From Modicisalibacter sp049808615 (lineage in GTDB: Bacteria > Pseudomonadota > Gammaproteobacteria > Pseudomonadales > Halomonadaceae), in assembly GCF_049808615.1 (NCBI RefSeq), contig NZ_JBNCAN010000005.1:124001-188000 (forward strand): 64,000 nt of DNA, read 5' to 3'. The notes under the pieces are model-generated. The model made no database searches and was not told the DNA's origin. It worked only from the letters and a program-made list of their open reading frames with translations. Below, in pieces: positions 1 through 9,391 of this stretch. Each line of letters starts with the position of its first letter. The first letter of the stretch is position 1. The translations under genes were made by a program, and so were the position numbers.

Positions 1-2
1 CC

Positions 3-725
3 GGCAGCGGGCCGATCTTCCAACTGGCGCGCAGCTTTCGTGACGGCGAGGTGGGGCAGCGTCACAATCTCGAGTTCACCATGCTCGAGTGGTATCGGCC
101 CGGGTTTTCCCTGAATGATCTCATCGACGAGGCCGAGGCGCTGATTCGGCTGTTGCTACCTTGGGTGGGCCCCAGGCGGCTGCGCCGCTATCGTGAACTG
201 TTTCGCGACTATCTGGAAATCGATCCCTTCACCACCTCGCTCGATGACCTGCGTCGCCTGGCAAGTGAACAGGGCGGTCTGGACATGACCGATAGCCCGC
301 GAGACGACTGCCTGGATTTGCTGATGAGCCTGGTCATCGAGCCGGCGCTGGGGCAAGAGGGCATCGACGTGATTATCGATTACCCGGCCAGCCAGGCGGC
401 ATTGGCGCGCCGTCGATATGACCCGGAAGATGGCGCCGAGGTGGCGGCGCGCTTCGAGGTCTATGTGCAAGGGCTGGAGCTGGCCAACGGCTATGACGAG
501 CTGATCGATGCCGATGAACAAGCCTGGCGTTTCGCCGCGGACAACATCGAGCGCGGGGATATGGGTAAATCACCTGTCGATATCGATGCGCGCCTGGTCG
601 CGGCACTTCAGGCGGGAATGCCAGAAGGCAGCGGCGTAGCATTGGGTGTCGATCGATTGATTCAGCTGGCGTTGGGTAAGCAGAGCGTGGCGGAGGTGAT
701 GGCCTTTGCGGTGCCAGTCAGTTAA
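3..725 (+). CDS. epmA: EF-P--(R)-beta-lysine ligase EpmA (5' truncated)
   Basis: Class II lysyl-tRNA-synthetase-like enzyme that attaches beta-lysine to a conserved lysine of elongation factor P. The reading frame is open from base 3, so the N-terminal part lies upstream of the window. The visible part starts in motif 2 (GSGPIFQ, then FRDGE and HNLEFTMLEWY) and ends with the motif 3 region (GSGVALGVDRL). This is the layout of EpmA/GenX/PoxA, which is a catalytic core without the anticodon-binding domain of LysS. The gene ends with TAA at 723-725. The segment 726-964 that follows holds no gene I can support. Confidence 0.93.
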   Translation, partial: GSGPIFQLARSFRDGEVGQRHNLEFTMLEWYRPGFSLNDLIDEAEALIRLLLPWVGPRRLRRYRELFRDYLEIDPFTTSLDDLRRLASEQGGLDMTDSPRDDCLDLLMSLVIEPALGQEGIDVIIDYPASQAALARRRYDPEDGAEVAARFEVYVQGLELANGYDELIDADEQAWRFAADNIERGDMGKSPVDIDARLVAALQAGMPEGSGVALGVDRLIQLALGKQSVAEVMAFAVPVS

Positions 726-964
726 ATGAAGGAGGTGAACTTACTCCCTTCCAATGGAGGAATGGCAAACTTCGACGAGCTGGCAATTCGAAACTAGGCT
801 TCAAGGATAGCGTCTAAAGTTTCGGCGTGCCGAGGGATGCCCGGTCTTGAAAATAATGATAATGCCCGATTGCTCGAGTTCAGTCGTGTGAATTCATAAC
901 GATTTCGAAAGGAAGCGACAGCGGCGTCAAGCGACGTTGGAGATTCGAAAAAAGGAGAACAATC

Positions 965-2548
965 GTGCAGGAATTCAATATCACATGGATCGATATCGCC
1001 GTCGTCGTTATTTATCTGATCGCCAGTCGTGCCATCCCATTGTGGCTAACGCGAGGCAAGCAAGGAGACACCGGCAGCTTCTTTCTGGGCGGTCGAAACT
1101 TTATCTAGCCAATGATCGGTTTTTCGCTGTTTGCGACCAACATGTCCGGTGCATCGTTCGTGGGCATGGCCGGCGCAGGCTACAGTTCGGGGATCGCGGT
1201 CTACAGCTATGAGTGAATGGCCGCGGTGGCACTGGTCATCTTCGTCTTCATGCTTCTGCCGTTTTATCTGCGCTCCGGGGTATTCACCATGCCGGAGTTC
1301 ATCGAGCGCCGCTTCGACGCGCGCTCGCGCTATATCTTCGCCGGGATGCTGGTCTTCCTGAGCATCTTTCTGGACTGCGCGGGAGCGCTCTATGCCGGCG
1401 GTCTCGTGCTGCAGACACTTTTCCCGAGCATTGATCTTTGGGTCGGTGTTCTTGGGCTGACGATACTCGCCGGGATCATGTCCTACTTCGGCGGTCTTGG
1501 GGCGGTCGTGATCAGCGATACGATCCAGGCCTGCGTGCTGCTGATAGGCGCCACACTCGTGTTCGTTGCCGGGCTTTATGCGATTCCCTCCTGGGACGCC
1601 ATGGTCCGGGCCGCCCCGGAAAACGGTATGAGCATCATACGACCCATCGACGATCCCAGCCTGCCGTGGCCAGGCCTGTTCGGCGTGTTGATCATCGGTA
1701 TCTATTTCTGGGCCAACAACCAGCTGATCGTGCAACGCACCCTGGGGGCGAAGTCACTGGATCATGGGCGCTGGGGATCGATCTTTGCCGGTTTCCTGAA
1801 GCTCACATCGCTGTTCATCATGATCCTGCCCGGGGTGATGGCATTGAAGCTGTATCCCGATCTGAAAACACCGGACCTGGCATTTCCAACGATCGCGTTC
1901 GACCTGCTGCCCATGGTATTGCGCGGCATCATTTTGGCCGCGCTGATCGCCGCGATCACGTCCACCGTCGACTCGATTCTCAATTCGGTATCGACCATGG
2001 TGACGATGGATTTCGTAAAGCCGCTGCGGCCGAAGACCAGCGATGCTGCGCTGGTGCGCATCGGTCAATTGACCACCGTGATCGTCATGGTGATCGTCGT
2101 GACCTGGGCGCCACAGATCATCCACTTCCAGTCGCTGTGGAGCTATTTCCAGTCGATCCTGGCATACGTGACGCCACCGGTGGTGGCGATTTTCTTCGTC
2201 GGTATTCTCTGGCGGGGTGCTACGCCGACCGGTGCATTCGCTGCCTTCCTGGGCGGTCTGGGTATCGGCATACTCGGCTTTTTCACCGTACAGGTCGGCG
2301 GCTTGGTGGATTTTCATTTCCTCTATGCGGCCATCGTGCAGTTCTTTGTCGGGCTTGCGCTGATTATCGGCGTTAGTCTGATTACCCAGCACAAGTCTGA
2401 TGAAGAGGTCGACAAGCTGATCTGGACGACACAGGTTTTCAAGGATGAGTCCGAAGAGCTTGCCGCCAAGCCGGCTTGGCAGAACTACCGCTATCAGTCG
2501 ATGGTTCTGATGGCCGTCACTGCGATCATTGTCATTTGGTTCTGGTAG
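965..2548 (+). pseudogene. Sodium:solute symporter (SSS family), disrupted by two in-frame stops
   Basis: Reading from GTG 965, which has AAAGGAG at 951-957, gives the start of an SSS-family Na+/solute symporter: an N-terminal membrane segment, then GGRNFI, stop, PMIGFSLFATNMSGASFVG. The frame is interrupted by TAG at 1106-1108 and TGA at 1214-1216, then stays open from ATG 1217 to 2548 (443 residues). Both stops sit where this family normally has Trp (the position before PMIGFS, and YE-W-MA), so each is one G-to-A change from TGG. The rest is intact, about 527 codons in total, a normal family length. Either the gene is recently inactivated, or a shortened protein starts at 1217, or the bases are wrong. 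The substrate is unknown; relatives carry sugars or similar solutes. Confidence 0.85.
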
Positions 2549-2573
2549 CGCCGGCGCACGAGGAGGGCACCGC

Positions 2574-3944
2574 ATGAAATTGCCAACTGATAAAAATGCA
2601 GCAGTGCACCCGGATTCAACTCGGCGCCGTCTACTGCTGAGCGGCCTTGGTCTTGGCGGTATGGCTGTCCTGGGGTTGTCACCGCTGGGTGCGATCGCGG
2701 CCGACAAGCCGGAAGAGATCACCTTCGCCTTCGGGCCGGATGATTCCGGCAGCCTGCAGGCTTTGATCGAGGCGTTCAATCAGCAGTACGAGGACAGGAT
2801 TCGCGTACGCTATCAATTGATGCCGCGCGCCAGCGACGCTTTCTATCGCCAGATCGTGTCGGATTTCGACGTCGAGTCCCGCCGCATCGACGTGTTCGGC
2901 GGCGACATGGTCTGGACCGCGGCCTTTGCCAGCCGCGGCTATGTCACGGATTTGACCGCTCGCTTCAACGACGCCTATGCGTCCAGCGATTTTCTGGACG
3001 CGCCGCTCAATTCCGTGGGCTATCGCAATCGCCTCTGGGGTGTCCCCTGGTTCACGGACGCCGGCATGCTCTACTATCGCCGCGATCTGCTCGAATCCAC
3101 CGGGCATGAAAAACCGCCCGAGACTTGGGACGAGCTTACGAGGATGGCGATGGACGCGCGGGACAAGGCCGGCACGAAGTACGGTTTTGTTTTCCAGGGA
3201 GCCGAATATGAGGGCGGCGTGACCAACATGCTGGAATTTCTATGGAGTGCCGGCGGGCGCGTTCTCACCGGCAATCTGTCTACCGCCGCGGCCTTCGGCA
3301 TGGATGTGAGCTCCCCCAATGTCATCACGATCAATAGCGAGGATGCGGCCCGGGGGATGAGCATCCCGCGGGGGTTGATCGAGGGCGGTGTCGCCCCCCG
3401 GCAAGTGGTGAATTTTCGCGAGCAGGATGCCGCACAGGCGTTTTTGAACGGTGACGCCGTTTTCATGCGCAATTGGCCATTCGTTTACGGTCTGATCGAT
3501 GAAGACGGGTCTCGGCTCAGCGCTGATCAGGTCGGCATTGCGCCCATTCCTAGAGCGAGCAGCAACCGTCACTCGTATAGCTGCCTGGGCGGCTGGAATC
3601 TGATGATCAACGCCCAATCGCCAAAACAGGAGGCGGCGTGGGAATTCATCCGCTTCGCCGCGTCCGCCGAGCGCCAGGAACAGCGCGCCCGCGATGGCGG
3701 GTTCCTACCTACCCTCAGCGCACTGTACGACAACGAGCAGTTGCTCGGGCAGGTCCCGGTCATGGAGCTCGGCCGCCGCGCGATCGACGATGCCCGGCTG
3801 CGCCCGGTCACGCCGTATTACGCGGCCATGTCAGAACGCCTGGCGATCGCTTTCAATCGCGTGCTGCGCGGCGAGCTGACCGGCCACCAGGCCGTGCGCC
3901 AACTGCAGCGCGAGCTGCAGCTGATTCTAGACAAGCGGGGCTAA
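2574..3944 (+). CDS. Extracellular solute-binding protein, sugar-type (family 1), Tat signal
   Basis: Periplasmic binding protein of 456 residues, of the maltose/trehalose/glycerol-phosphate type. The N terminus has a twin-arginine-like signal (TRRRLLLSGLG, then a hydrophobic stretch ending AIAADKP). The mature part shows ABC-sugar binding features: an early EITFAFGPDDSGSL strand, GVPWFTDAGMLYYRRDL in the hinge region, and a C-terminal LGGWNLMIN followed by PKQEAAWEFIRF. ATG 2574 is preceded by AGGAGG at 2561-2566 and lies just after the symporter stop. No ABC permease or ATPase genes are nearby, so it is an orphan. It may serve a transporter elsewhere or have been acquired by the SSS locus. 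The ligand cannot be told from the sequence. Confidence 0.85.
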   Translation: MKLPTDKNAAVHPDSTRRRLLLSGLGLGGMAVLGLSPLGAIAADKPEEITFAFGPDDSGSLQALIEAFNQQYEDRIRVRYQLMPRASDAFYRQIVSDFDVESRRIDVFGGDMVWTAAFASRGYVTDLTARFNDAYASSDFLDAPLNSVGYRNRLWGVPWFTDAGMLYYRRDLLESTGHEKPPETWDELTRMAMDARDKAGTKYGFVFQGAEYEGGVTNMLEFLWSAGGRVLTGNLSTAAAFGMDVSSPNVITINSEDAARGMSIPRGLIEGGVAPRQVVNFREQDAAQAFLNGDAVFMRNWPFVYGLIDEDGSRLSADQVGIAPIPRASSNRHSYSCLGGWNLMINAQSPKQEAAWEFIRFAASAERQEQRARDGGFLPTLSALYDNEQLLGQVPVMELGRRAIDDARLRPVTPYYAAMSERLAIAFNRVLRGELTGHQAVRQLQRELQLILDKRG

Positions 3945-4013
3945 GCGCGCGTCGGCGCTGCGGCCAGAATCCGACCCTCGACAACGTGACGATTCACGTC
4001 CCGGAGGCAAGAA

Positions 4014-4445
4014 ATGAAAATGTATCCCACGAAGATCATGGTGGCCGTTGACGGATCGACCGCTTCGGATCGCGCCATCACCCAGGCGGTCGAACTCACT
4101 GCCGCCACGGGATCGGAGCTGCATATGCTTCTTGTCTGTCTTATTTCACCCTGGACACACCCGGACACGCTCTCGGTGACGCAGTATGAAAAGCTGGAAC
4201 AGCAAAGCCAGAAGCGGTTGGATCAAGAGGTCGAGAAGGCCAAGGCCGGTGGTGCCCACGCGGTGGTGGCGCATCTTCGCATGGGGCGCGTGGACACGGA
4301 AATCCTGCGTCTGGCGGAAGAGATCGAGGTGGGATTGCTGATAGTGGGCAATCGCGGCCGGGAATCGCTGGCCCGGGTCCTGCTGGGCAACGACTCGGAG
4401 AGCATCGTGCGCCACGCGCCCTGTTCGGTCCTGGTCGTGCGTTGA
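4014..4445 (+). CDS. Universal stress protein, UspA family
   Basis: Single-domain Usp protein of 143 residues, cytoplasmic and probably dimeric. It begins KIMVAVDGSTASDRA and ends with an ATP-binding motif of the G-2x-G-9x-G type (GNRG, nine residues, then G). The residue after the last Gly is Asn, with Ser two positions further on, so nucleotide binding is likely but not certain. The start at ATG 4014 has GGAGG at 4000-4004. It follows the binding-protein gene by 69 bases on the same strand. Usp genes often sit beside transporters in halophiles, which fits, but the specific role is unknown. Confidence 0.9.
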   Translation: MKMYPTKIMVAVDGSTASDRAITQAVELTAATGSELHMLLVCLISPWTHPDTLSVTQYEKLEQQSQKRLDQEVEKAKAGGAHAVVAHLRMGRVDTEILRLAEEIEVGLLIVGNRGRESLARVLLGNDSESIVRHAPCSVLVVR

Positions 4446-4565
4446 GTTTGGCTTTCAAAACAGCGCCTATCGAATCTCGTTGCACGGTGCATCCCAGTAG
4501 AGCGTGTCGCTGAAACGCTCGGGCCGCCATTGCTCAGGTTGTCCCTCGGCCTATCCGGGAAGGAA

Positions 4566-5408
4566 TCAACGGGACAAATCACCCAGCGTCTGGCCCATGC
4601 TCACCGGGCTGTCGTCGATGCCCAGATCGTTACGGAAATCGACGTTCTGCCCAAAGCATAGGATCACCGTGGAGCCGAGTTTGAAGCGGCCCATCTCGGC
4701 GCCCTTGGCAAGCGTGATGGGCTTGTCAAAGCGGGTCGTTTGGATGTGCTTCGAGCGAGGCGTGATCTGGCCCGCCCAGACGGTCTCGATGGCTGCCACG
4801 ATCATCGCGCCGACCAGCACCATGGCTAAGGGGCCGAACTCGGTATCGAAGATGCACACCAGGCGCTCGTTGCGCGCAAACAGTCTCGGTACCTGATCGG
4901 CGGTGGCCAGGTTGACCGAGAACAGACGCCCAGGGACATAAGTCATCTCACGCAGGGTGCCGGTCACCGGCATGTGCACGCGATGATAATCCTTGGGCGA
5001 GAGATAGACGGTGGCGAAGCTGCCCTGGCGGAAGGGATTGGCGCGCCGGGTGTCGCCGCCGAGCAGCGAGGTCACTGAATAGCGCTGGCCCTTGGCTTGG
5101 ATCAAGGTGCCGTGCTCGACGTCGCCGAACTGAGATAAGAAACCATCGGCGGGGGATACCATGCCGTCGCCGATGGGACGTGCGTCATCGCGTAGCGCCC
5201 GAGTGAAGAAGTCGTTGAAGCAGTTGTAAGCAGTGGGATCGGGCTCCTGTGCCTGGCTCATGTCGACGCCGTAGCGGCGAATGAACCATTTGATGAACGG
5301 ATCCTTGAACCAGGCTGCGCGGCTGTCGGCGACCAGGCCCGACAGGCGCGATATCAGATGATGGGGTAGAGGATACTGAATAAGAGAGAACAGCTTGTCT
5401 TGAGTCAC
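4566..5408 (-). CDS. psd: Phosphatidylserine decarboxylase proenzyme
   Basis: Pyruvoyl-dependent inner-membrane enzyme that converts phosphatidylserine to phosphatidylethanolamine. Family signatures are HRVHMPVTG (residues about 135-145), FARNERLVCIFDTEFG, and the self-cleavage motif LGST near the C terminus (in FKLGSTV). The Ser of LGST becomes the pyruvoyl group and splits the chain into beta and alpha subunits. I chose GTG 5408 because the protein then starts like Pseudomonas Psd (TQDKLFSLIQYPLPHH). An upstream in-frame TTG at 5444 would add 12 residues, and neither start has a strong ribosome site. It lies 58 bases after rhdA and probably shares its transcript. Confidence 0.95.
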   Translation of the reverse strand: MTQDKLFSLIQYPLPHHLISRLSGLVADSRAAWFKDPFIKWFIRRYGVDMSQAQEPDPTAYNCFNDFFTRALRDDARPIGDGMVSPADGFLSQFGDVEHGTLIQAKGQRYSVTSLLGGDTRRANPFRQGSFATVYLSPKDYHRVHMPVTGTLREMTYVPGRLFSVNLATADQVPRLFARNERLVCIFDTEFGPLAMVLVGAMIVAAIETVWAGQITPRSKHIQTTRFDKPITLAKGAEMGRFKLGSTVILCFGQNVDFRNDLGIDDSPVSMGQTLGDLSR

Positions 5409-5466
5409 AGATGTTGATTCCAATGAATAGCATATTGCTTGCAAGAATAGCTCGCGAGTGGCTCTT

Positions 5467-6297
5467 CTACTTCTCTATCGGCGTATCGTCGCGATTGCCC
5501 CACTCCTGCCAGGAGCCGGCGTAGCCGCGTATCTTGTCGAAGCCAAGCGCCTTGCCCACCAGCCAGGTAAAACCGCTGCGATGATGGCTCTGACAATAGG
5601 TAGCCACCTCCATATCTGGGGTCAGCCCTTGAGCCTCGAGCTCCGTCACCAATTCGGCATAGTCACGAATGCGCAGGCCACGCTCACGATCCATGGCATC
5701 GGTCCACTCCATGTTGATCGCGCCGGGGATGTGTCCCAGGTGCTTGTTATTGCCTTTCTCGCCGCGGTACTCCTCTGGGGAGCGTGCATCCCAGACGGCA
5801 AATTCCTTCTCACCCAGACGCTCGACGAGCTCGTCCCGTTCGATCATGACCTGGGGGTTGAGAATTTCCGCCTGATAATCGCTGGGCTGGGGCTGAGGGG
5901 TATCGGTCGATTGAGGCAGTGCCTCGGCGCGCCAGGCATGAATGCCGCCGTTCAGGTATGAATAACGGGTATGCCCGATCAGTTGCAGGGTCCAGAGTAG
6001 TCGACCGGCCCAGCCGCCGCCTTCGTCATCATAGGCCACCACGTGGGTATCCCGAGTCAGGCCCAACGACGAAAACAATTGGGATAATGCTTCTTCATCG
6101 GGCACGTCGTTGGGTACATTGCCTTGACCCCGCATCAACCGGCGATGGTCGAGGAAAAGGGCGCCGGGTACATGGCCTTCGCTATAGCTCTCGGTCTTGA
6201 GGGGCACATCGATGATCAGCAATTGGGGGTTGTCCAGATGCTTGGCGAGCTGATCCGGTTCGACGATGAGCGGTAGCAGGTTTTCTTCAGAACGCAT
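5467..6297 (-). CDS. rhdA: Thiosulfate sulfurtransferase (tandem-domain rhodanese)
   Basis: Two-domain rhodanese of 276 residues that moves a sulfane sulfur from thiosulfate to cyanide or thiol acceptors. The inactive N-terminal domain includes the family pattern GHVPGALFLD. The C-terminal domain carries the catalytic loop CQSHHRSG, identical in style to the Azotobacter/Pseudomonas RhdA loop and unlike the E. coli SseA loop, and it ends GYAGSWQEWGN. ATG 6297 has AAGGAG eight bases upstream; a GTG at 6306 would overlap that site and is less likely. The order rsgA-rhdA-psd on one strand matches the Pseudomonas neighbourhood of rhdA and psd. Confidence 0.93.
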   Translation of the reverse strand: MRSEENLLPLIVEPDQLAKHLDNPQLLIIDVPLKTESYSEGHVPGALFLDHRRLMRGQGNVPNDVPDEEALSQLFSSLGLTRDTHVVAYDDEGGGWAGRLLWTLQLIGHTRYSYLNGGIHAWRAEALPQSTDTPQPQPSDYQAEILNPQVMIERDELVERLGEKEFAVWDARSPEEYRGEKGNNKHLGHIPGAINMEWTDAMDRERGLRIRDYAELVTELEAQGLTPDMEVATYCQSHHRSGFTWLVGKALGFDKIRGYAGSWQEWGNRDDTPIEK

Positions 6298-6365
6298 GAC
6301 AGTCACTCCTTGCTCGAGCGGGAATGCTGAGATAATGACACAGCTTCGCGACCTACGGCGAACGA

Positions 6366-7427
6366 TCAGCCTTGTTTCAGGCTCTCCAGGATACGCCGGT
6401 AGCTGGTGAAGCGCTGTCGGGTCACGTCTCCGCGTTCTACGGCATCGATCAACGCACAGCCGGGCTCATTGCGGTGACGGCAATCGCGAAAGCGGCAGCG
6501 GCCCAGCAGGTTGCGAAATTCGATGAAGCCTTCGGTAACTTGCTGCTCATTCAAGTGGATAAGCCCGAATTCGCGAATGCCCGGCGAGTCGATCAGCTCA
6601 CCGCCACCGGGGAGGGCGTCCGCGGCGGGTGTGGGAAGAGTGCCTGCGGCGGGTGCAGGAAGAGAGTATAAGCGTGCCGTGGTGGTGGTGTGGGTGCCCT
6701 TGCGTGAATCCTCCGAGAGCGCGCCGATACGAAGGGCCTCGTCCGGCAGGAGGCGATCGATGAGAGATGACTTGCCGACGCCGCTTTGCCCCACGAACAC
6801 CGAGGTTCGCCCCCTCAAGCACTCATGCAGCGCCTCAAGGCCTTGTTCGTGCTGAGTCGTGGCGCGGACGACCGTGTAGCCCAATTGCTCGTAATGATTG
6901 AGCAGTTCGCTGAGCTCACCGCCACCATCGGGCAACAGATCGATTTTGTTGAGCACCAGTACCGGGGAGATGCCGGTAGCCTCGGCGGCGACCAGATAGC
7001 GATCGATGAGATTGGCGAAGGGAGTGGGCTCGACGGCAAAGACGATGAGTATCTGGTCGATATTGGCCGCCACCGGTTTGAGCTGACCACGCGGGTCGGG
7101 GCGTTCGAGCACGTTGTCCCGGGGGTTCCGGGCGACGACCACACCGCTGTCATCCTGGGCCTGACGCCAGATCACCCGGTCACCGGTGACCAACCCGTCG
7201 AGATTGGCACGCAGATGGCAGCGGTGCAGCGTGGCATCGACAGCGGACTGAACATCCAGGGTGCGACCGAAGTGAGCGATCACACGTCCGAGCTGTTCGG
7301 CGCCATACTCGCCGGCTTCCAGAGACTCGGATTCGCGAGAGGCCTGCTTGTCGGCGCGGGCAGCGCGCTCGGCCTGAATCTTGTCAATCCGCCAGCGCTG
7401 TTGGCGCGATAACTTACGTTTGTTCAT
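6366..7427 (-). CDS. rsgA: Ribosome small-subunit-dependent GTPase A
   Basis: Circularly permuted GTPase that matures and checks the 30S subunit. An OB-fold (residues about 50-115) precedes the GTPase domain with NKID (G4), GQSGVGKSSL (G1), a THTTTTARL switch and DSPG (G3). The C terminus has the zinc-binding pattern CRFRDCRHRNEPGC. ATG 7427 has GAGGTG just upstream. Odd point: between the switch segment and DSPG there are two extra octapeptides, LPAPAAGT and LPTPAADA (bases 6615-6662), where relatives have only a short LP-GG turn. It is the first gene of a minus-strand run with rhdA and psd, and is divergent from orn. Confidence 0.95.
   Translation of the reverse strand: MNKRKLSRQQRWRIDKIQAERAARADKQASRESESLEAGEYGAEQLGRVIAHFGRTLDVQSAVDATLHRCHLRANLDGLVTGDRVIWRQAQDDSGVVVARNPRDNVLERPDPRGQLKPVAANIDQILIVFAVEPTPFANLIDRYLVAAEATGISPVLVLNKIDLLPDGGGELSELLNHYEQLGYTVVRATTQHEQGLEALHECLRGRTSVFVGQSGVGKSSLIDRLLPDEALRIGALSEDSRKGTHTTTTARLYSLPAPAAGTLPTPAADALPGGGELIDSPGIREFGLIHLNEQQVTEGFIEFRNLLGRCRFRDCRHRNEPGCALIDAVERGDVTRQRFTSYRRILESLKQG
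6615..6662 (-). repeat. Tandem 24-bp duplication inside rsgA
   Basis: Two adjacent 24-base units (6615-6638 and 6639-6662) code for LPTPAADA and LPAPAAGT within the RsgA GTPase domain. The units share most bases, including the GGCGGGTG core. The insertion keeps the frame and adds an Ala/Pro-rich loop. Confidence 0.75.
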
Positions 7428-7514
7428 GTCACCTCGATCGGGCCTACAATGTTAGCATTGTAACCAGCCGGGCTGGCGCTGTCCGCACAACCCTATTTCG
7501 TTCGGAGCTTTTAC

Positions 7515-8093
7515 ATGTTTGACCAAGCCATCACACCCCGCAAGGATCTGCTGGTATGGATCGATCTGGAGATGACCGGTCTTGACCCGAACAAGGAGCG
7601 TATCATCGAGGTGGCAACCCTGATCACCGACAATGACCTCAAGCTGATTGCCGAAGGTCCCGTCATCGCCGTCAAGCAGCCCGACAGCCTGCTTGCGGCC
7701 ATGGACAGCTGGAACACCAAGACCCACGGCGAGTCCGGGCTGATCGATCGTGTCAAGTCGAGCCGCCACGATACCGCCAGCGCCGAGCGCAAGACCCTGG
7801 ACTTCCTCAAGACGTACGTGGTGCCTGGTTCATCGCCGGTATGCGGTAACAGCGTGCATCAGGACCGGCGTTTCCTTGAACGTGAGATGCCGACACTGCT
7901 GGATTTCTTCCACTACCGCAATCTGGATGTCTCGACCGTGAAGGAACTGGCCAAACGCTGGAATCCACACGCATTGAAAGGCTTCGAGAAGCGCAATACG
8001 CACAAGGCGCTGGACGACATTCACGAATCCGTGGATGAGTTGGCCCACTATCGTCAGACGTTTCTGCGTCTGGATTCGGCGAAAAGTGAATGA
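7515..8093 (+). CDS. orn: Oligoribonuclease
   Basis: 3'-5' exoribonuclease of the DEDD family that degrades RNA of two to five nucleotides, including pGpG from c-di-GMP turnover. The catalytic acids are in place: WIDLEMTGL (first D and E), the VCGNSVHQDRRFLEREMP block, and HKALDDI near the C terminus. Length is 192 residues, slightly above the usual 180 because of a short acidic/charged tail. ATG 7515 follows GGAGC. It is divergent from rsgA with 87 bases between them and ends six bases from the convergent queG. By clearing pGpG it supports the c-di-GMP signalling used by the exopolysaccharide locus in this window. Confidence 0.96.
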   Translation: MFDQAITPRKDLLVWIDLEMTGLDPNKERIIEVATLITDNDLKLIAEGPVIAVKQPDSLLAAMDSWNTKTHGESGLIDRVKSSRHDTASAERKTLDFLKTYVVPGSSPVCGNSVHQDRRFLEREMPTLLDFFHYRNLDVSTVKELAKRWNPHALKGFEKRNTHKALDDIHESVDELAHYRQTFLRLDSAKSE

Positions 8094-8099
8094 CAAAGG

Positions 8100-9206
8100 C
8101 TAGGCGCTCGTTGCGATGACGGTTTTCCGCTTCTCGTGTTGTCGATCCAGTGCCCAGCGAACATGCTCGCGTACCAGATCGGAAGGATAGGCCAATCGAG
8201 CGCGTAGCGCGGCTTCCACCCCAATGCTGTAAGGCGCATTGCCGAGTCCCACGGCCAGGTTGCGCAGCCAGCGTTCGTAACCGATGCGACGGATGGCACT
8301 GCCCTCGGTCTTGAGCAGGAATTCTTCTTCACTCCAGGCGAACAGGCGCACCAGTTCGGCGCGGTCGAGATCATGCCGCGGGGCAAAGTCTTTTTCGTCG
8401 CTGGCCCGCGTGAAACGAGTAAAAGGGCAGACCAGTTGGCAGTCGTCGCAGCCGTATATACGGTTGCCCATCGCCTCGCGGTACTTCTCGGGGATGCTAC
8501 CGTGCAACTCGATGGTCAGGTAGGAGATGCAGCGCCGGGAATCCACCACCTTGTCATCGACGATGGCGCCGGTGGGGCAGGCGATGCGGCACTGAGAACA
8601 TTTGCCGCAATGTTCGCTTTCGAAAGGGGCATCCACCGGCAGCGGCAGATCGGTGTAGAGCTCGCCAAGAAAGAACAGCGAACCGGCCTGAGGGTTGAGC
8701 AGCATCGAATTCTTGCCGAACCAACCGAGTCCGGCCTTCTGCGCCAAGGCGCGTTCCATGACCGGAGCGGAGTCGACGAAGACGCGATAACCGAAGGTGC
8801 CGACGTCGTCCTCGATGGCCTTGGCCAGTGTGGCCAACCGCTTGCGCATCAGCTTGTGGTAGTCCCGACCAAGGGCATAGCGGGACACATAAGCCTTGCT
8901 CGGCTGCCCCAGAACACGTGTGGTCTCGACCTCCGGGGGCAGGTAATCCATACGCACGCTGATGACCCGTAGCGTACCCGGTACCAGTTCCTCGGGGCGG
9001 GTGCGCTTGGTGCCGTGCTTGGCCATGAAGCCCATTTCACCCTGGTGACCCGCCGCCAGCCAGCGCTCGAGATAGTGTTCATGATCGTCGAGATCGGTAT
9101 TGGTGATGCCGACCTGCTGAAATCCCAATTCGTGGCCACGGCGCTTGATGCACTCGGCGAGCGCATTCATGTCGGTGGCATCGGGTGGATTATATCGATG
9201 TGTCAT
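8100..9206 (-). CDS. queG: Epoxyqueuosine reductase QueG
   Basis: Cobalamin-dependent iron-sulfur enzyme that reduces epoxyqueuosine to queuosine at position 34 of tRNAs. The N-terminal domain has RMDYLPPE and a cobalamin-binding region. Two 4Fe-4S motifs follow, CGKCSQCRIACPTGAI and CDDCQLVCPF. The C terminus has the WLRNLAVGLGNA HEAT-like helix. ATG 9206 is used; the upstream ribosome site is weak, and a Met at 9170 is an alternative. Length is 368 residues, normal for the family. It is divergent from nnr, as in the yjeS/yjeF neighbourhood of E. coli. Confidence 0.95.
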   Translation of the reverse strand: MTHRYNPPDATDMNALAECIKRRGHELGFQQVGITNTDLDDHEHYLERWLAAGHQGEMGFMAKHGTKRTRPEELVPGTLRVISVRMDYLPPEVETTRVLGQPSKAYVSRYALGRDYHKLMRKRLATLAKAIEDDVGTFGYRVFVDSAPVMERALAQKAGLGWFGKNSMLLNPQAGSLFFLGELYTDLPLPVDAPFESEHCGKCSQCRIACPTGAIVDDKVVDSRRCISYLTIELHGSIPEKYREAMGNRIYGCDDCQLVCPFTRFTRASDEKDFAPRHDLDRAELVRLFAWSEEEFLLKTEGSAIRRIGYERWLRNLAVGLGNAPYSIGVEAALRARLAYPSDLVREHVRWALDRQHEKRKTVIATSA

Positions 9207-9391
9207 GAGCGTGGAAAAACAGTGAAAGCTGTGACGGGCTGGCCTCGAGACAGGATGGCCACACTACACTAAGCCAAGGGTTGGGCATAGTCGGGAGCAG
9301 GTCACGAGCACACTTCTTTTAGTTCTTGAGCATAGCCCTTCTCGAGAACCGCTCAGGCTACATTCCGATATGCCATAGCAAGGAGACAAGT

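Noticed and set aside
965..1216. Recoding of stops as Trp in the symporter gene
   Set aside because: A genetic code with UGA as Trp would not explain the TAG, and many other genes here end in TGA in the normal way.
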